Shown here: in pieces, positions 46,681 to 59,644 of the stretch | How positions within the stretch are numbered: position 1 is the first letter of the stretch | Layout of the letters: every line of letters starts with the position of its first letter | Origin: Warburgia ugandensis | Lineage: Eukaryota; Streptophyta; Magnoliopsida; Canellales; Canellaceae | Direction of reading: 5' to 3' | Length of the DNA stretch: 64,000 bases | NCBI GenBank assembly: GCA_035236585.1 | Contig: CP141128.1 | Location: 38,236,684 to 38,300,683, forward strand | Notes under the pieces: model-generated | What the model was told of the DNA's origin: nothing | The model's input: only the letters and a program-made list of their open reading frames with translations | The model's database searches: none | Translations under genes and position numbers: made by a program

Positions 46681-47580
46681 AAATGTCCTACTCCATCGAG
46701 CCTATAGTGGAGGCACCTTATGTGGTTAAAGCCCCGTTCCCTCAATTGTTAAAAAAAGGCTAAGAAAGGAATTAATTTCCATGAGATAGGGATGTGTTTA
46801 AGCATGTGAAAATTAATATCCCATCACTTAATGCTATTAAAGGCATTCTTTCTTATGCCAAATTTCTCGAAGATCTCTACACACAAAAGTGTAAGCTTAA
46901 TGTACAAAAGAAAGCTTTCCTCACCAAGTAGGTGAGCTCTTTGATTTAGCATCGACCTTTCCTAAGTTTAGATACCCAGGTTGTTCTACCATTTATTATA
47001 TTATTGGAAATAATGTCATTGATAAGGCTACTCGATATAGGGGCGAGTGTAAATTTGTTGCCATATTCTGTCTATAAGTAACTTGGGCTCAGTGACCGTA
47101 AGCCAACCAATACCACTTTGCAATTTGCAAATAGATTAGTAAAGATTCCACGTGGTATGGTTGAGGATATTTTGATACAAGTGTACCAGTTTTACTTTCC
47201 TGTAGATTTTATTCTCCTGGATACCCAACCTATATCAGACCTTGGTAGTTAGAGCCCTATAATTCTTGGATGTCCATTTTTGGTAACGTTCAACACCATC
47301 ATCAATTATAGAAATGGTGTGATCAAGTTTCACTTCAGCAATATGAAAGTCAAGCTCAATGTTTTTAGTGCTGATCATCAGCATCTAGACCTAAATGAAT
47401 CCTGTGTAGTCAATTTAATTGAAGGTTTAATTCAAGATGCTAATATACCGTCATTTACTTTAGACCCACTTGAGGCATGTTTAACACATCTTAATTGTGA
47501 TTTTGATATAGATAAATCCATTGATAAGGTAAATAATCTTTTAAATGTGCACCTGTAATTGATACCTCCAAATGGAGACC
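46681..47580 (+). pseudogene. P gag-pol linker and aspartic protease
   Basis: VEAPYVVKAPFPQLL opens the linker (46705). The protease active site LLDIGASVNLLPYSVY (about 47025-47075) keeps the catalytic Asp in DIGAS, where D(S/T)G and DLGAS forms are usual. Then FYFPVDFILLDTQP, and in the open frame 47280-47558 TFNTIINYRNGVIKFHFSNMKVKLNVF. Stops occur after SVYK and DLGS. The protease would mature the gag-pol polyprotein. It is the more complete of the two protease regions. Confidence 0.85.
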
Positions 47581-48540
47581 TCTAGTGGAACATCTTTTTC
47601 CTTATGATTCTGTCCTAGTGCCTTTAGTAGAAAAACCACCCACCTTGGTCCTTAAGCCATTACCTAAAAATCTAAAATATTCTTACTTAGGACTAAATGA
47701 ATCCTTGCATGTAATCATATCCTCATATTTAGATAAAGAACATGAAGGTAAGCTTCTTGATGTTCTCAAAGAACATAAGATAGCTTTAGGGTGGACCATA
47801 GTGGACATTAAAGGGATTAGCTCTGCTATGTGCATGCATAGAATTTACTTAAAAGAAAATGCCAAACCATCTAGGAATCTAATAGCACTTGGGTCAGCCT
47901 AGTTCAGGTTGTACTCATGAAGTCCAGAGTTAAGCAATAAAAAATAAGGATACCGAGTGGAGAGTTTGTATAGATTATTGGAAACTGAACTTGATCATGA
48001 GGAAAGTCCACTTTCCTCTACCCTTTATTGACCAAATGCGAGAAAGGTTAGTCCATCATAGTTATTATTGCTTTCTTGATGGATACATTGGCTATAACCA
48101 AATCCCCATAGCACTTAATGACCAGGAGCAAACTACCTTCACCTGCCCTTTTAGGGCCTTCACCTATGGTCTTATGCCCTTTGCATTTTGTAATGCCCAA
48201 GCTACTTTTCAAAGTGTCCATTGAGCATATTTTTTGATATGGTGGAGGTTTTAGAGGTGTTAATGGATAATTTTTTAGTGTTTGGTTCTTTATTTGATAT
48301 ATGCTTATACCATTTAAAACTTTCCTTGAATTTAGTATTAGATTGGGAAAAATGTCATTTCATGGTACAAAATGGCATTACTCTAAGTCACATCAAATCA
48401 CACAATGGCATAGAAGTAAACAAAGCCAAAGTGTATCTAATCTCTAACCTTCCTCTTCCAAGGACGGTGAAGGACATCCACTCATTTTTAGGCCATGCTG
48501 GTTTCTATAAATGATTCATCAAGGACTTTACTAAAATTGC
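47581..48540 (+). pseudogene. P reverse transcriptase
   Basis: LLDVLKEHKIALGWTIVDIKGIS starts the RT (47750). After stops near 47900-47940 the frame 47991-48224 gives KVHFPLPFIDQMRERL, SYYCFLDGYIGYNQIPIA and FTCPFRAFTYGLMPFAFCNAQATFQ. The catalytic box reads LMDNFLVFG (Met-Asp-Asn codons at 48263-48271): the second catalytic Asp is Asn, which kills activity even without the stops. It continues CHFMVQNGITLSHIKSHNGIEV to FLGHAGFYK. Confidence 0.88.
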
Positions 48541-49040
48541 TAAGTCCCTATGTAATTTACCTACGAAAGATGCAACTTTTGACTTTGATGATGATTGTAT
48601 GAAAGCATTTGAGTGACTAAAAGTTAAATTAACTTCTGTGCTTATTATTCGACTACCAAATTGGAGTGCACCATTTGAAATAATGTGTGATGCTTTAGAC
48701 TACACAATTGGGGGCTATGTTGGGGTAGCATATCTACAAACTCCCCCATGTGATATATTATGTTAGTAAGACACTCAATGATGCTCAACTCAATTATTCC
48801 ACTTTAGAAAAAAGTTGTTGGCTGTTATTTTTGCCGTGGATAAGTTTAGATCTTACTTGCTAGGATCTAAGGTCATAGTCTATTCAAATCATGCAACATT
48901 AAAATATCTTCTTTCTAAGAAAGATGTTAAACCTAGGCTAATATGATGGATACTATTGCTACAAGAGTTTGATTTGGAAATTTGGGATACAAAAGGTTTA
49001 GAAAATGTTGTTGCCAACCATTTATCTAGGTTAGTTGTGG
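48541..49040 (+). pseudogene. P RNase H
   Basis: FEIMCDALDYTIGGYVG (first catalytic Asp present, 48680), [43 protein letters not shown], where YSDH has become YSNH (catalytic Asp to Asn), then ENVVANHLSRL. At least two frameshifts and two stops. Confidence 0.83.
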
Positions 49041-50420
49041 AGTCTACTAGTGAGAATGTGCTTATAACAAAAAAATTTCTAGATGAACAATTGTTGCACA
49101 TTCCTCAGTTGCCTTGGCACGCAAATATAGTCAATTACCTTATCACTAGTCAAATGCCTAATCATTGGACAAAGCAAGATAGGAAAAGATTCATTATTGA
49201 GGTCAAGCACTATACATAGGATGATCCATACTCGTTCAAGTACTATCCTGATCAGGTCATTAGGAGGGGCATACCAGAAAATAAACATCATAGAATTATT
49301 TTCTTTTGTCATGACCATTCATGTGGTGGGCCATTTTAGTTCCATAAAGATAGGTACAGAGATTTTGTAGTGTGGTTTTTATTGGCCCATCATTTTCAAG
49401 GATACACATGCTTATTACATAGTATGTACTAGATGTCAATAGTTAGAGAGTATAGGAAAGAGAAATATGATGCTCTTGAACCCCATTTTGATCATTAAGC
49501 CTTTTAATGTTTAGGGAATTGATTTTGTGGGACCTTTTTTCAACTTCTTTGGTTATATCTACATCCTTGTGGGAGTGGACTACATGTCCAAATGGTTGGA
49601 AGCCATATCATGTAAGACCAATGACCATAATGTGGTGGTCAAGTTTTTAAAAGAAAATGTATTTGCGTACTTTGGTACCTAAGGGCCATAATTAACAATG
49701 GGACAAACACTTTTGCAATAGAATGTTTGAGAACTTAAGGGAAAAATATGGTATAACCATAGGATTGGTACTCCTTATCATCCTCAGACTAGTGGATAGG
49801 TAGAAGTGTCAAATAGGGAACAGGGAGATAAAGTAAATTTTAGAAAAGACAGTTGATCCAAATAGGAAAGACAAGTCTTTAAGACTTGTGATGCTTTATG
49901 AACCTACCAAACTGCATACATGACCACTATAGGCATGTCACCCTACTACTTGGTCTATGAAAGGCCTGCCATCTACTAGTAGAACTTGAGCATAAAGCAT
50001 ATTGGTCCATTAAAAAGCTCAATTTTGACTTAGATAATGCTGGGACCCACAAGAAGCTTCAACTCAACTAGTTGGATGAGCTTAGGAAAGATGCACATGA
50101 GTCTGCAAAGCTATACAAAGATCACATGTAAATCCTTCATGATGAAAATATATTGAGAAAGTCCTTCACCCCAGGAAAAATGGTCCTCTTGTATAATTCT
50201 CAATTGCATTTATTTCCTAAAAAAATTCATTCTTAATGAATTGGAATCTACATAGTATGCTACCCTCATGGGGCCATCAATTTAGGAAAGGATAGAGAGA
50301 TCTCCAAAGTAAATGGGCAAAGGTCCTATCCATAGTTGATAAACCCTAAAGTAGAAGAAATCTTACAAGAGGAAACAATCTACCAAGATCTGCCTTAGCA
50401 TCTCCAATAACACCTGTATC
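49041..50420 (+). pseudogene. P integrase
   Basis: LDEQLLHIPQLPWHANIVNYL (49080) opens it. Zinc-region pieces are FFCHDHSCGGPF and TKILxCGF. The core starts FNV.GIDFVGPFFNFFGYIYILVGVDYMSKWLEA (49510), with a TAG stop where Trp is usual. GTPYHPQTSG.VEVSNRE lies near 49770, again with TAG at a Gln position. The C-terminal part reads KMVLLYNSQLHLFPKKI and YPHGAINL (50180-50290). Inactive; it would have joined cDNA to host DNA. Confidence 0.82.
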
Positions 50421-52183
50421 CATTATAGGATATGCATTCATCACAACATTGTACGTCTATCTAAAGACATTAAACTTAGCACTTATTAGGAGCCAACTTA
50501 GGGTTTTTTTAGAGTCTCATTGTTCTGTGTTACCCATTCATCATATAGGGTCTTATGTTATAAAACATTTAGGACAATGTTTAGTTCATGTTGGGGGTGT
50601 AGATATGCATGATATTTCTAAGTTTTTCTTGTTTGAATATTTTATTTTAGTTTAGTTTTTCAAAGTCTTTAAAGTCAAAGCTCTTCTACTATGATGAGAA
50701 TTGGATTTTTGGAAGCATAGTATTTCTTCCACTTTAACTTCTTGGTAGAAATGCATATGGTTAATTCTACATCTTATTCATGTCTTGAAGTATTTTATGA
50801 AACTTAAATCTTGAAATACACTTACACATAGTGCATAGACTAAATAGATAGATGGTTATGACTTAGATACTGAGGAAATCAATGGAGACCTATACCCAAG
50901 TGAGTACTAGAGGCTGTCATATTTTAAGGGTTGTATATAACCCCCATATTTTCTTCAACATATATAAATTTAAAAATTTCGAGTATTTTTTTTATTTTTG
51001 GTTAATTGTCAAGAATCAAATATGGGTACAAACTTTCTTTCCTCAATATTTATTGAATTTGATAGGTTTTAAGAAACTTAGGAAATAATATAGGCCATCC
51101 TTGTTTTAGCCATGAGACATAAAACCTACCCAGTGTATTATACCACTAGTTAGACACTTGAGCCTCTTGCTAAGCCTTTTCTTTTTTATTTTTTTTAAAA
51201 ACCCCATTTAACTTAAGCCAAAGAAACCTAGTTAAAAATATCCATTACTATCTTTCAAAAATGAATAGATATGGTAGAAAAAGTTTGAAGAAGACAAAAG
51301 CAAAGAAGTTAAAAATGTCAAAGTGTGTACAAAGAAAAAGCCTTTCCTCAAAGAAAAAGAAATATTAGAAAAAAGAGAGCAATTATGAAAAGAAAGGAAA
51401 ATTTGAAAAGATATTCACTTCAGTATAATTAAAAGAAAAGTTGTCCAACATTCATTGAAGATCTCTACTTAGATTTAAATTTTTGAATCCTTATACCTTT
51501 TCTTTCAGAACCTGTCCCAAGCCTACATTTTGCCCCATCCAAAGGCCTATTGATTTTAAGGTGGAAGATAGCCATAATGACGATATAAATAAGAAGGAAT
51601 TAAGGTGAACTACCCTTATTGGTCTTGATAATGTCATTCATTTTAGGGATCACATTTCTTTGTCTCATTTATGCTTAAACTTATGTGGGCCATTAGTATC
51701 TATAGATTCGGTCACATAAAAAGAGAATTTTGTTTGGCCTCTTGTTGTTAAGAGCTTTATTTCTGTGTATACCAATGATAATTCGAGGTCAAGACACCTT
51801 TCTAATGGAGTACAAGCATATTTATTTAGAAGTCTAGATTATGTAGCATGTAGACACAATGCACTCCAAGATATAATTATAATAAAATAGTTTTGGCATG
51901 TGGATAATTTGTAGAATTTTTCCTTCATCTTTATTAAGTCATTAAAGTTAGTACAATGATAATGGAAGAAAATTCTCTAAGATAATAAAGGATTTAGCCT
52001 TACTAAATTTTTTGGATATATTCATTGCAAACCCTAACGAGGCTTACCTCATCCACTAAGAGTAACCTAGGGTTGAAGGGCTTATTGCATATGCTAAATG
52101 CAATCAAGAGTACCTATGAAAATGACACCCTTTTTTTTTGTAATAATTTTTTCACATGTTTTACTTAGAATTAGAAAAATTAT
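50421..52183 (+). mobile_element. P noncoding 3' region
   Basis: Near its start is the phrase TTAGGACAATGTTTAGTTCATGTTGGGGGTG (50569-50599), which resembles a G-rich motif common after pol in Athila/Tat elements and may be an internal polypurine tract. The rest is collinear with N 38185-39768 and M 33300-31804, including CCCAAGCCTACATTT at 51516-51530. Small ORFs (50449-50655, 50882-51088) are not conserved in the other copies. Confidence 0.75.
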
Positions 52184-52196
52184 AATTTAGGGGTTG
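52184..52196 (+). promoter_or_regulatory. P polypurine tract
   Basis: AATTTAGGGGTTG immediately before the LTR start TGATATGTTC; weaker in G content than the tracts at 31791 and 39769. Confidence 0.6.
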
Positions 52197-52848
52197 TGAT
52201 ATGTTCAATTTTGTATAAAAAATACTCAATTGGTAGTCCATGTGTTTTAATTTATAGGAATCATTCTAGAATTTTTGCAAAATTCATAGCACATACTTTT
52301 TTGATCTAATGATTCAAAAGTTAGACATTTTTTAGGTTTAGAAGCCAATCTAAAGCAAGTATGTGAATTATCATAATTTTCTAGGATTTAATTAGGGTAT
52401 TACCTATTTTATAGGTATTGAGATGAGGATTCAACTGTTAAGATTGCTTAAGATGAGAATTGAAGATCAAGATTAATCATATCAAAGCTTGATCAAGGTT
52501 CAATATAATCTTAGGGCAAGTAAGAAAGCAATTGGAAGACCTAAAGGTGAATAGAATGGGCACATATAAAACCCATGCAATTCTACCACATATAAAACCC
52601 AAATGCCACATTTCACTCACGTATACATATATAATTTTGTATACAACATATTTTTCCAAAGAAACTCATTTTATTAAAATTGCAGGATCGATCTAGTGGT
52701 TCACATATACAATCCCTTTATTACATCTTAGGTCCAAAATACACAAATCAAAATACAATCCAATACTTTCACAAATATACATAGTCTTGATCAACAGTAT
52801 GGTCTTCGTCTTCCCATGTCGTATCCCTCCATTCCTTTCTTTCTGCAT

Positions 52849-52888
52849 CTGAGATATTGTAAACATTCAAACATTTACAATATCTCAG
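52849..52888. other. Perfect 15-bp hairpin in T5
   Basis: CTGAGATATTGTAAA / TTTACAATATCTCAG with a 10-base loop (52864-52873). No mismatches, which is unusual in such old sequence. Confidence 0.95.
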
Positions 52889-53084
52889 CAAGCTATGCTT
52901 GGTAGGGGATTCAAGAACATATGGAATTGTATAATTCGAATGTATAGTATTCATAATCATCATATTCCATGTTAATCACATGCTTCAACTTCCATGAACC
53001 ATACCATATATGATCATTCAATCATAAAATTTTATCATGTAACATCCACTATGATAATTCCAAACCACTCACCACTATATGGTA

Positions 53085-53092
<8 letters not shown>

Positions 53093-53115
<23 letters not shown>
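53093..53115. repeat. (TA)n microsatellite
   Basis: A perfect TA run within T5. Confidence 0.95.
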
Positions 53116-56100
53116 CTACGGTCAAAAACCATGAAAAATAGTCAATATCGCAAACATCAATATCCATACTCAAATATACTGAGTTGATAAATCATCAAGA
53201 CTTTTGCTGGAAAAATACTCCCTCATGAGGACAATATTGGCATCTCACTATGTCATGCATCATATGCAAAATACTCAAGGACTACCATGCTGCAGTCTGA
53301 TCTATATTAGCGCGCTCGAATAACTGCCCTATTCACCACTGATACCATGATGGAAAATATTATGTCACTACTCGCATGGGGAGATAGGACTTTCATAGTG
53401 AGGCCTTTTCATAATTGCCCCACTCAACTTTTAGCTTATCTTTGGGCAAGGTATCATAATATCATCAAATCTCGGGAAGCGGGTGGCCAAACCCTCATAA
53501 ATTCCCTAGCATAGCATCCCTAGGCTTATGCTTGTTTAAAACAAAACCAGAAGCCTCCATGCTTGTATCTAAAACACTTTTTGTACATCTTAGACGATAT
53601 GTCTATTTATATTATCATTCTTGTTTCAATATCCTCATACTAAGGATATGATTTTATTTCTAGATTTAGAGATCCTCATTTACCATGAATGATACTCATA
53701 TTCTTATAAGTTTAGGGATTAATCATTTATAGTAAATGATCCTCATTTCCTTTAATTTGGTATTCATATACCAAATGTTATTAAGTGTACGGATACTCAT
53801 TTGATACAAATGATATCCATTATTATTATATTCTTATCTAAGTTTAGGGGTAATCATAAATGATACCCAGGTATTTATTATGTATTCCATTTAATTTCAA
53901 TAGTTATTTCTATCTCATATGCATGAATTATGATTCAAATGTAACTAAACATATTATCATCCTTAAGGATTATAATGTTTATGAATAACAAAAAATTTGT
54001 AGACCATAGGTCTTGTATTCTTAAAGTTCCACCTACCTTCATGTAGTGATCCATCCCTTCAGATCCTCCATGATTGACGTATGTAATCTATAAATACATA
54101 TATACTGTCATTATTTGTACAATTTTGGATAATCTCCTGTCTATATTCCTTATCTAATCTTGTCCTTTGATATAAAGGATCTAGATCTGTCTTGTGTTCC
54201 TATTATCCATATAATATATCTTCTTCATATAGTATTTTATCCTATTGATCAATAGATCTGATGGTTAGAATGATCTTCTAACCTTTCACATCTAAGTATT
54301 CTCTAAGTCTTTGTGTATCCATCTCTTTGATCTTGATCTTTCATAAATCCTTTGATCAACAATCTATTCTTGTTGATAAAGATCAAGGGCCTAGATCTTC
54401 TATCATCTAGTTCTTCTTTGATCTAAGTTTAGTTATTTGATCATCCCTAAGGAGGACGATCCTAGTTCTTTTCCTTGAATCATATTTGATCAAATGTTTG
54501 GATTATTTAATCTAATGATCTAGATTTGGTCTATAGGATACATAATAATAAACATGCATACTAAGTACAATACAATGTTATTATTCTTATTGTTCTTGAT
54601 CATTCAAGATCCTATGGATCTTATTTGATCTTGATTATCTTACTTACCGTTTATTAATATTAGATATTTTACTAACCTTTTATGCTCTTACCATTATTCA
54701 ACCAGTTAATGTTTTACTGGTTGAAGATAACTTATTTCATCCTAAGTTTATACTTCTCCTCTTATTTCCAATTGACTAAGGCTTACTAGTGGAATGGCTG
54801 AACACAAAATGGTTACTTCAATCCTCATGTAAGGAGGTGTTTAGACCCCATAAACGTCAACTGAAAGTAGGGGAAGAGTGAGGCTTTATTAGAAAACCCC
54901 CTCAACCACCATGTTTAGCATTCACTAATGTGTCCATAGCTCCACCTTTCATAAGGTTATGAGCATTTTAACCCTAAGTACTCTTTCTAATTGATTTTAA
55001 TTAAGTCCATGAACATTTAAAATGTCATTCATAGAGTTTCATTATTCTCCTAATTTGGGCAAAGCAATGATATTCCTTATATTATCCTACTAACTATAGC
55101 CCTTACTATCATTAAGTTCATGTCATTCATTCCATGTAAATGTCCTTCAACTCTATTTTTCATTTAATTGCATTTTCAATGTAATTTTCATAACATAAGC
55201 ATTAAAGCATAAATAAATAAATCTACAATTAAATCTACTAAGCAATAAAAGACAATTATAATAACATTCAATAATTCAAATGAAAATCTAACATGCCATA
55301 ACTATTCATCATGATCCAATAGTCATAGCTGATTTCTATCCCTTTTAGGGTTTAGATATTGACCTTTTTATTTTCCTTTAGATCTAATACATCTTCTTAA
55401 TATGATTTCATCATTAGATCATTGATGCATCTCATCAAATGATATGATCTTTTTTTATCCAACCAATCAAGAAGATCTTAAGTCATTTTATCCAATTTAA
55501 AGGCATAGATCTTAATCTATCCCAAATCATCATCAGCCAGCCCATCAATCCATATGATATTAACTTCATATCATCATCCAAATGCATCCATACTGTCTAA
55601 TCATCCTTGATCAACTTGATCAAGGAGATTACCATTCATTTTTATGGATCTTACTACTTTTAAGGCTAGATCTCTTAATTAAACACAGGTCAATTACTTA
55701 TAACCATTGATTCCATGTTTCAAAATCGCAAGATCATTAGTGGATTAGAATTATAGAGGTTGATCATTCCAAATTTTACTAATCACAGGAGTTAGTAATA
55801 CTTTTCTTTATTAATAGAATTTTACATGCATCAAAACATAAATTTTCTAAGTTCGTAGGTTCTACTCATAAAGAGGAATCCAACCCAACTTTCCAATCTC
55901 AATTTGGTGTTAAATTGAGATTAGAATTGGAATTTTAAGATTTTAGCCCATTTTAAGGGCTGAAATTTGATCTTATTGTTTTTGTTTATTTACTTGATCT
56001 AAAAACCCAGAAATTTTACTATGATTATGATCCTTAAGGTTTTGGGACCCCCTGAACCCATTCATCTATTCAGATCTCTATTTTGAGATAATCTTGATCA

Positions 56101-59100
56101 CAATCCATTACTGTTGGAACAGATTTTAGTAATTATCACAAATAATTTCAATTAAAAATATAAATATTATGAGTTCAATAACTTATAGTAGGGATGGGTG
56201 ACCGGTGATAGGTGAGATGGTCCAAATTTGAACCGTTGGACCGATCATCGTCGGATCTCCTCCATTTGTCATGATCAAAGCCCCAGATTTCATCTCCTAG
56301 GGTTTTTGGGCCTTAGGAATCCATCCAATGACTTAGAATTTCAGTTTGAGCCATCCATGGTAAGGATCTCTACCCTGTTGCCAGATCCATTATTCCCAAT
56401 GGATCAACAATTGGGGAGATCACCTGGAGGCCGGAAATCACCCAGGGGATGCCAGAATTGAAAGGGGAGTGAAGGGTCCACCTACCTGTACCGGTCTGGT
56501 GAAGGAATTTCACCAGTGGAGGGGTTTATCGGTGAAAGAATACCCTAGCTGCCAGATTTCTCTAGTTCCATTGCCAGAGAAGGTCTAAGACTATGGGGCT
56601 TTTGAAGATCACCATGTACTGAAGACATTCAATGGTGCAAGATCATCGTTTAACGGCCAAATTGGGCGGAATAGCTTGAAAACTCCACCAGAGATGATAA
56701 CTAGTTCCAGAGTTGTTCTTCATTTGGGATCATCATGAAACCAAAGGGCATTTGTAGATCACCCCTGTCTGACCAGATCCAATGGAGAAGATTTTCTTTT
56801 AACGGGTATAAATCCATGGCTACTTGGATTAGGTTTCCTGGACGAAAACCCTAGTTCATTGGGGATGATGTGTCCCTATACGCTCCCGATGCAGACATGG
56901 GGTCGTCTGCCCGGGTGCGTCTGGGGACACGCCCACAGAGAATAAGAGAGAAAGAAAGAGGAATTGGGGGAGATGATGGAGGATTCTAGAGCTAGGATTT
57001 TGGGGCATTCTAGGGGACCTCATGAAGAACATTAGGATAATTTTTGAGAATTTTATTATTAAATTGTCTTTGGATTCCCACTACCACCTCCTTCTCCACT
57101 AGTAGCTGGTAGTGGTTTGACTCATGATGACTTGTTTTCTGGCCGTTGGATCCCTTTGTGGGCCCCACGAAGTGTCAAAAGACCATTTTGCCCTTTTAGG
57201 GAGAAAAATCTGTTTTATTCTCCCAAACTCGGATTTGAACGTACTTAGTGGAGTTGGATTCGTATTTCTGAGAACATTCCAAATTTTGATGTATTAGGTC
57301 TTGGTTATTAATAAAATTACCATTTTACCCTTTTATTCTTAAAAATGGAGAAAATTAAGGATTTTTCATCCAAACTCTGAAGTTGTCGTACTCACAGTCA
57401 TTCTGATCGGTTTTTTTAGTACATTACAAATATCCAAGTTTTACATCTTAATTTTTTTAATAAAAAATGAATTTTCCTAGAACTCAAAGTTCCAGATCTC
57501 ACTTTTAAAATTTTAACTTTTAATTTTTAATAATTCAATTATATTCATAAAAATTGGGGTTGTTACATATGCCACTCAAGCCACCAAGGAAGGAGCCATC
57601 AAAGTGAGCCACATGACGACACACAAATGGAGGACTTTTTCTTATGAAAATTTGTAATTTTCAAGGGATAATTAGAAGGAATTGATGGAGATTATCCTAT
57701 AGTAAGATATGGATGTATAGGTGGACCAATCAAAAGAGAAACATCAATATTTCCTTTCCATCTTTTGACCTTTTCCACCCCCAATTAGGGCTTCCATGAT
57801 TTCTTCAGAAAGTGGGATATGCCACTCCTAAAAAAGTGTAGCTCCCACCTTAGTTGGAAGAATCTCCATACAACCTAGTCACTTTCTAATTCTATCTCTC
57901 AACTTCCTCTCTTATCTCTTTCCTAAACTCCCAGTGATCATCCACCATTCATCTCCTTAAAGCCCACATGATCTTATCCTTCTAAACTTAAGAGTTACAC
58001 ATCCAAATCCTTGGGTGTTCTACTATTTTTATCTTAAAAAAAATCTCCATGGAATTGCACTTTCTAATTGAGCTTCCACTTCCTAGTTTTATGTAGATTC
58101 TACTCTTTAAAGCTTATCTTTATTTCCTTTTTTCATAATCATACTGTCTCATCATATTTAAAAACTTAAAAACTCTATAAAGTGTACACAAAGATTTCAC
58201 ATTTTCTTAAGAGGGTTGGGACACCTCTTTCCTAAGAAAATGATGCCTCCATCGAAAGGTTCTCCTTAGGGTGTTTGCACTTAAAATTTCTTTGGTTGCT
58301 GCCTTTGTGATCCCATCCATCCTTTAGGTTCCTTTCCCTTTGGTTTTCTAAGATTGTTCTAGGTTAGTTTCATTCCTTGTTTCCTTGCTTTCATTGTTTG
58401 TTTGTTACTTTACTTGTTGCTTATTTCCATATACATAGTCCTTTCTTGATTTCCCTTGAGTTTTACATCCACTTTTCTTATTTCTCTTGCTTGGTTCTTC
58501 TAGATCCAAGGCATCTTCTCTCTCCTAGTGACAGCTAAGAGAAAAGTAGGCTTGAATCATTCTTGTTTCCCCTTCATTACTCTCTTGTTCATTGTTTTGT
58601 TTTAAATGCATCTTAGTCAAATTTGTTCCCATTATTGTTGCATCTTTTCCCTTGATTTATCTCTTTGGTTACACACATGATACCTTGGAATAAGTTGATG
58701 ATAATTGAATTGTATTGATAGTGATTCAACATAGATTTTTGGGTTGAGTTATAGTCGGAAAAGTGCACATCTTTCTTATTCTTACTCCAATGTACATGCA
58801 TTACTTTCTTGTATTCTTTTCACTTCAATGAATAAATTTATTTGATGGGGCAATGTTCTTGATTGATTCTAGTATGAAAGTTCTTAGAATTGTGAATCTT
58901 ATCTACCTTGCACACTGTGCATCATTCTCTTTTCATTCAAGTATCATGCACACCATGCTAGTATGATTTTTACTTAAAATTTCAAGCACATCTTTCATTG
59001 CTCTATGTATATTATTTTATCGATTTATTAGGAACTCATTTAGATTTTTGGATTTTTTAGTTAATCATTTTATTAGATTTCATGAACACAAGATTTAATT

Positions 59101-59644
59101 CATGCATTAATGCCTCTTTCTAACTCCATGGGTCATACGAGGTGTTTGAGTTGGTTTTTCTCAATTAGTTGGTTGTTCCTTTGATTAATTCTAGTTTAGT
59201 TTTTTGGTTTACTTTCTTGCATCTTAAATTAGTTTATTTAGTTTTAAGTTTAGTTTTATAAAATTTTGTTTCTGGGAAGTTCTCAGTTTAGAAAGTTTCA
59301 TTAGTTTAAGTTTCCTAGATTAATTAATTCTAGCTTTGCATTAGATTTTTTCATTGAGTGTATGTTAGTTAGGAAAGTTTCTAATTCTATTGAAAATCTT
59401 TAATTTTAGAAAGTTTTCATTAGTTCATATTTCTAATTTCATGCATGTTTCCTTTTCCATGTTATTTACTTTTATAATTTAATCTAATCAATCTTTCTTT
59501 GGCCAAGATACATGATTTAAATAAAATCCAATCAACATATAAATTACATGAGATGCCTCATGGGATTGACCTTACTCATATACATATACTATAATTGGTT
59601 CATGCGCTTGTGAGTAATTTTAAAACATACACCATAGTAGGGCT

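Larger units (their letters stand above)
52608..57568 (-). mobile_element. 4.96-kb noncoding LTR-like insertion (T5)
   Basis: Flanked by ATGCC (52603-52607 and 57569-57573), a perfect 5-bp duplication at a site where the M LTR reads on without interruption. The right end is the complement of ATGTAACAACCCC; TGTAACA-CCC is a common chromovirus LTR start, so orientation is probably minus. The left end, read on the minus strand, is GAGTGAAATGT, not CA, so the boundary may be off or mutated. No gag, pol or RNA gene is visible, and the two ends are not direct repeats of each other. Best guess: a very long solo LTR or a nonautonomous LARD-like element. Confidence 0.62.
26594..59634 (+). mobile_element. 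Nested Athila-like Ty3/gypsy element P
   Basis: Reading outward-in: 5' LTR 26594-27678, tRNA-Asp primer site, leader to 28957, then element M (28958-45233), then P's gag-pol 45234-50420, 3' region, polypurine tract and 3' LTR 52197-59634, itself split by insertion T5. That 28957 and 45238 were once adjacent is supported by M's own leader, which reads through the homologous place (GAGTAAGAAACC) without interruption. Without insertions P is about 11.8 kb, usual for Athila-type elements. No 5-bp duplication was recognised at the outer ends (GAACT left, TAGTA right), so the LTR pairing is inferred. Confidence 0.7.
52197..59634 (+). repeat. P 3' LTR split by T5
   Basis: LTR parts 52197-52607 and 57574-59634 join to about 2.47 kb. 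The first part parallels 26594-26960. The second continues at CACTCAAGCCACC, as in the M LTR (complement near 31335-31350), and ends GTAATTTTAAAACATACACCA at 59634. ORFs in the second part (58613-58801, 59595-59801) have no recognisable content. Confidence 0.78.

Noticed and set aside
55320-56460. Possible host exon around the 77-codon frame at 56228-56461
   Set aside because: Lies inside T5, is flanked by noncoding LTR-like DNA, and shows no domain or splice-consistent neighbours.
26589-59639. Target duplication for element P
   Set aside because: GAACT and TAGTA differ; either the ends have decayed or the true outer limit is elsewhere.
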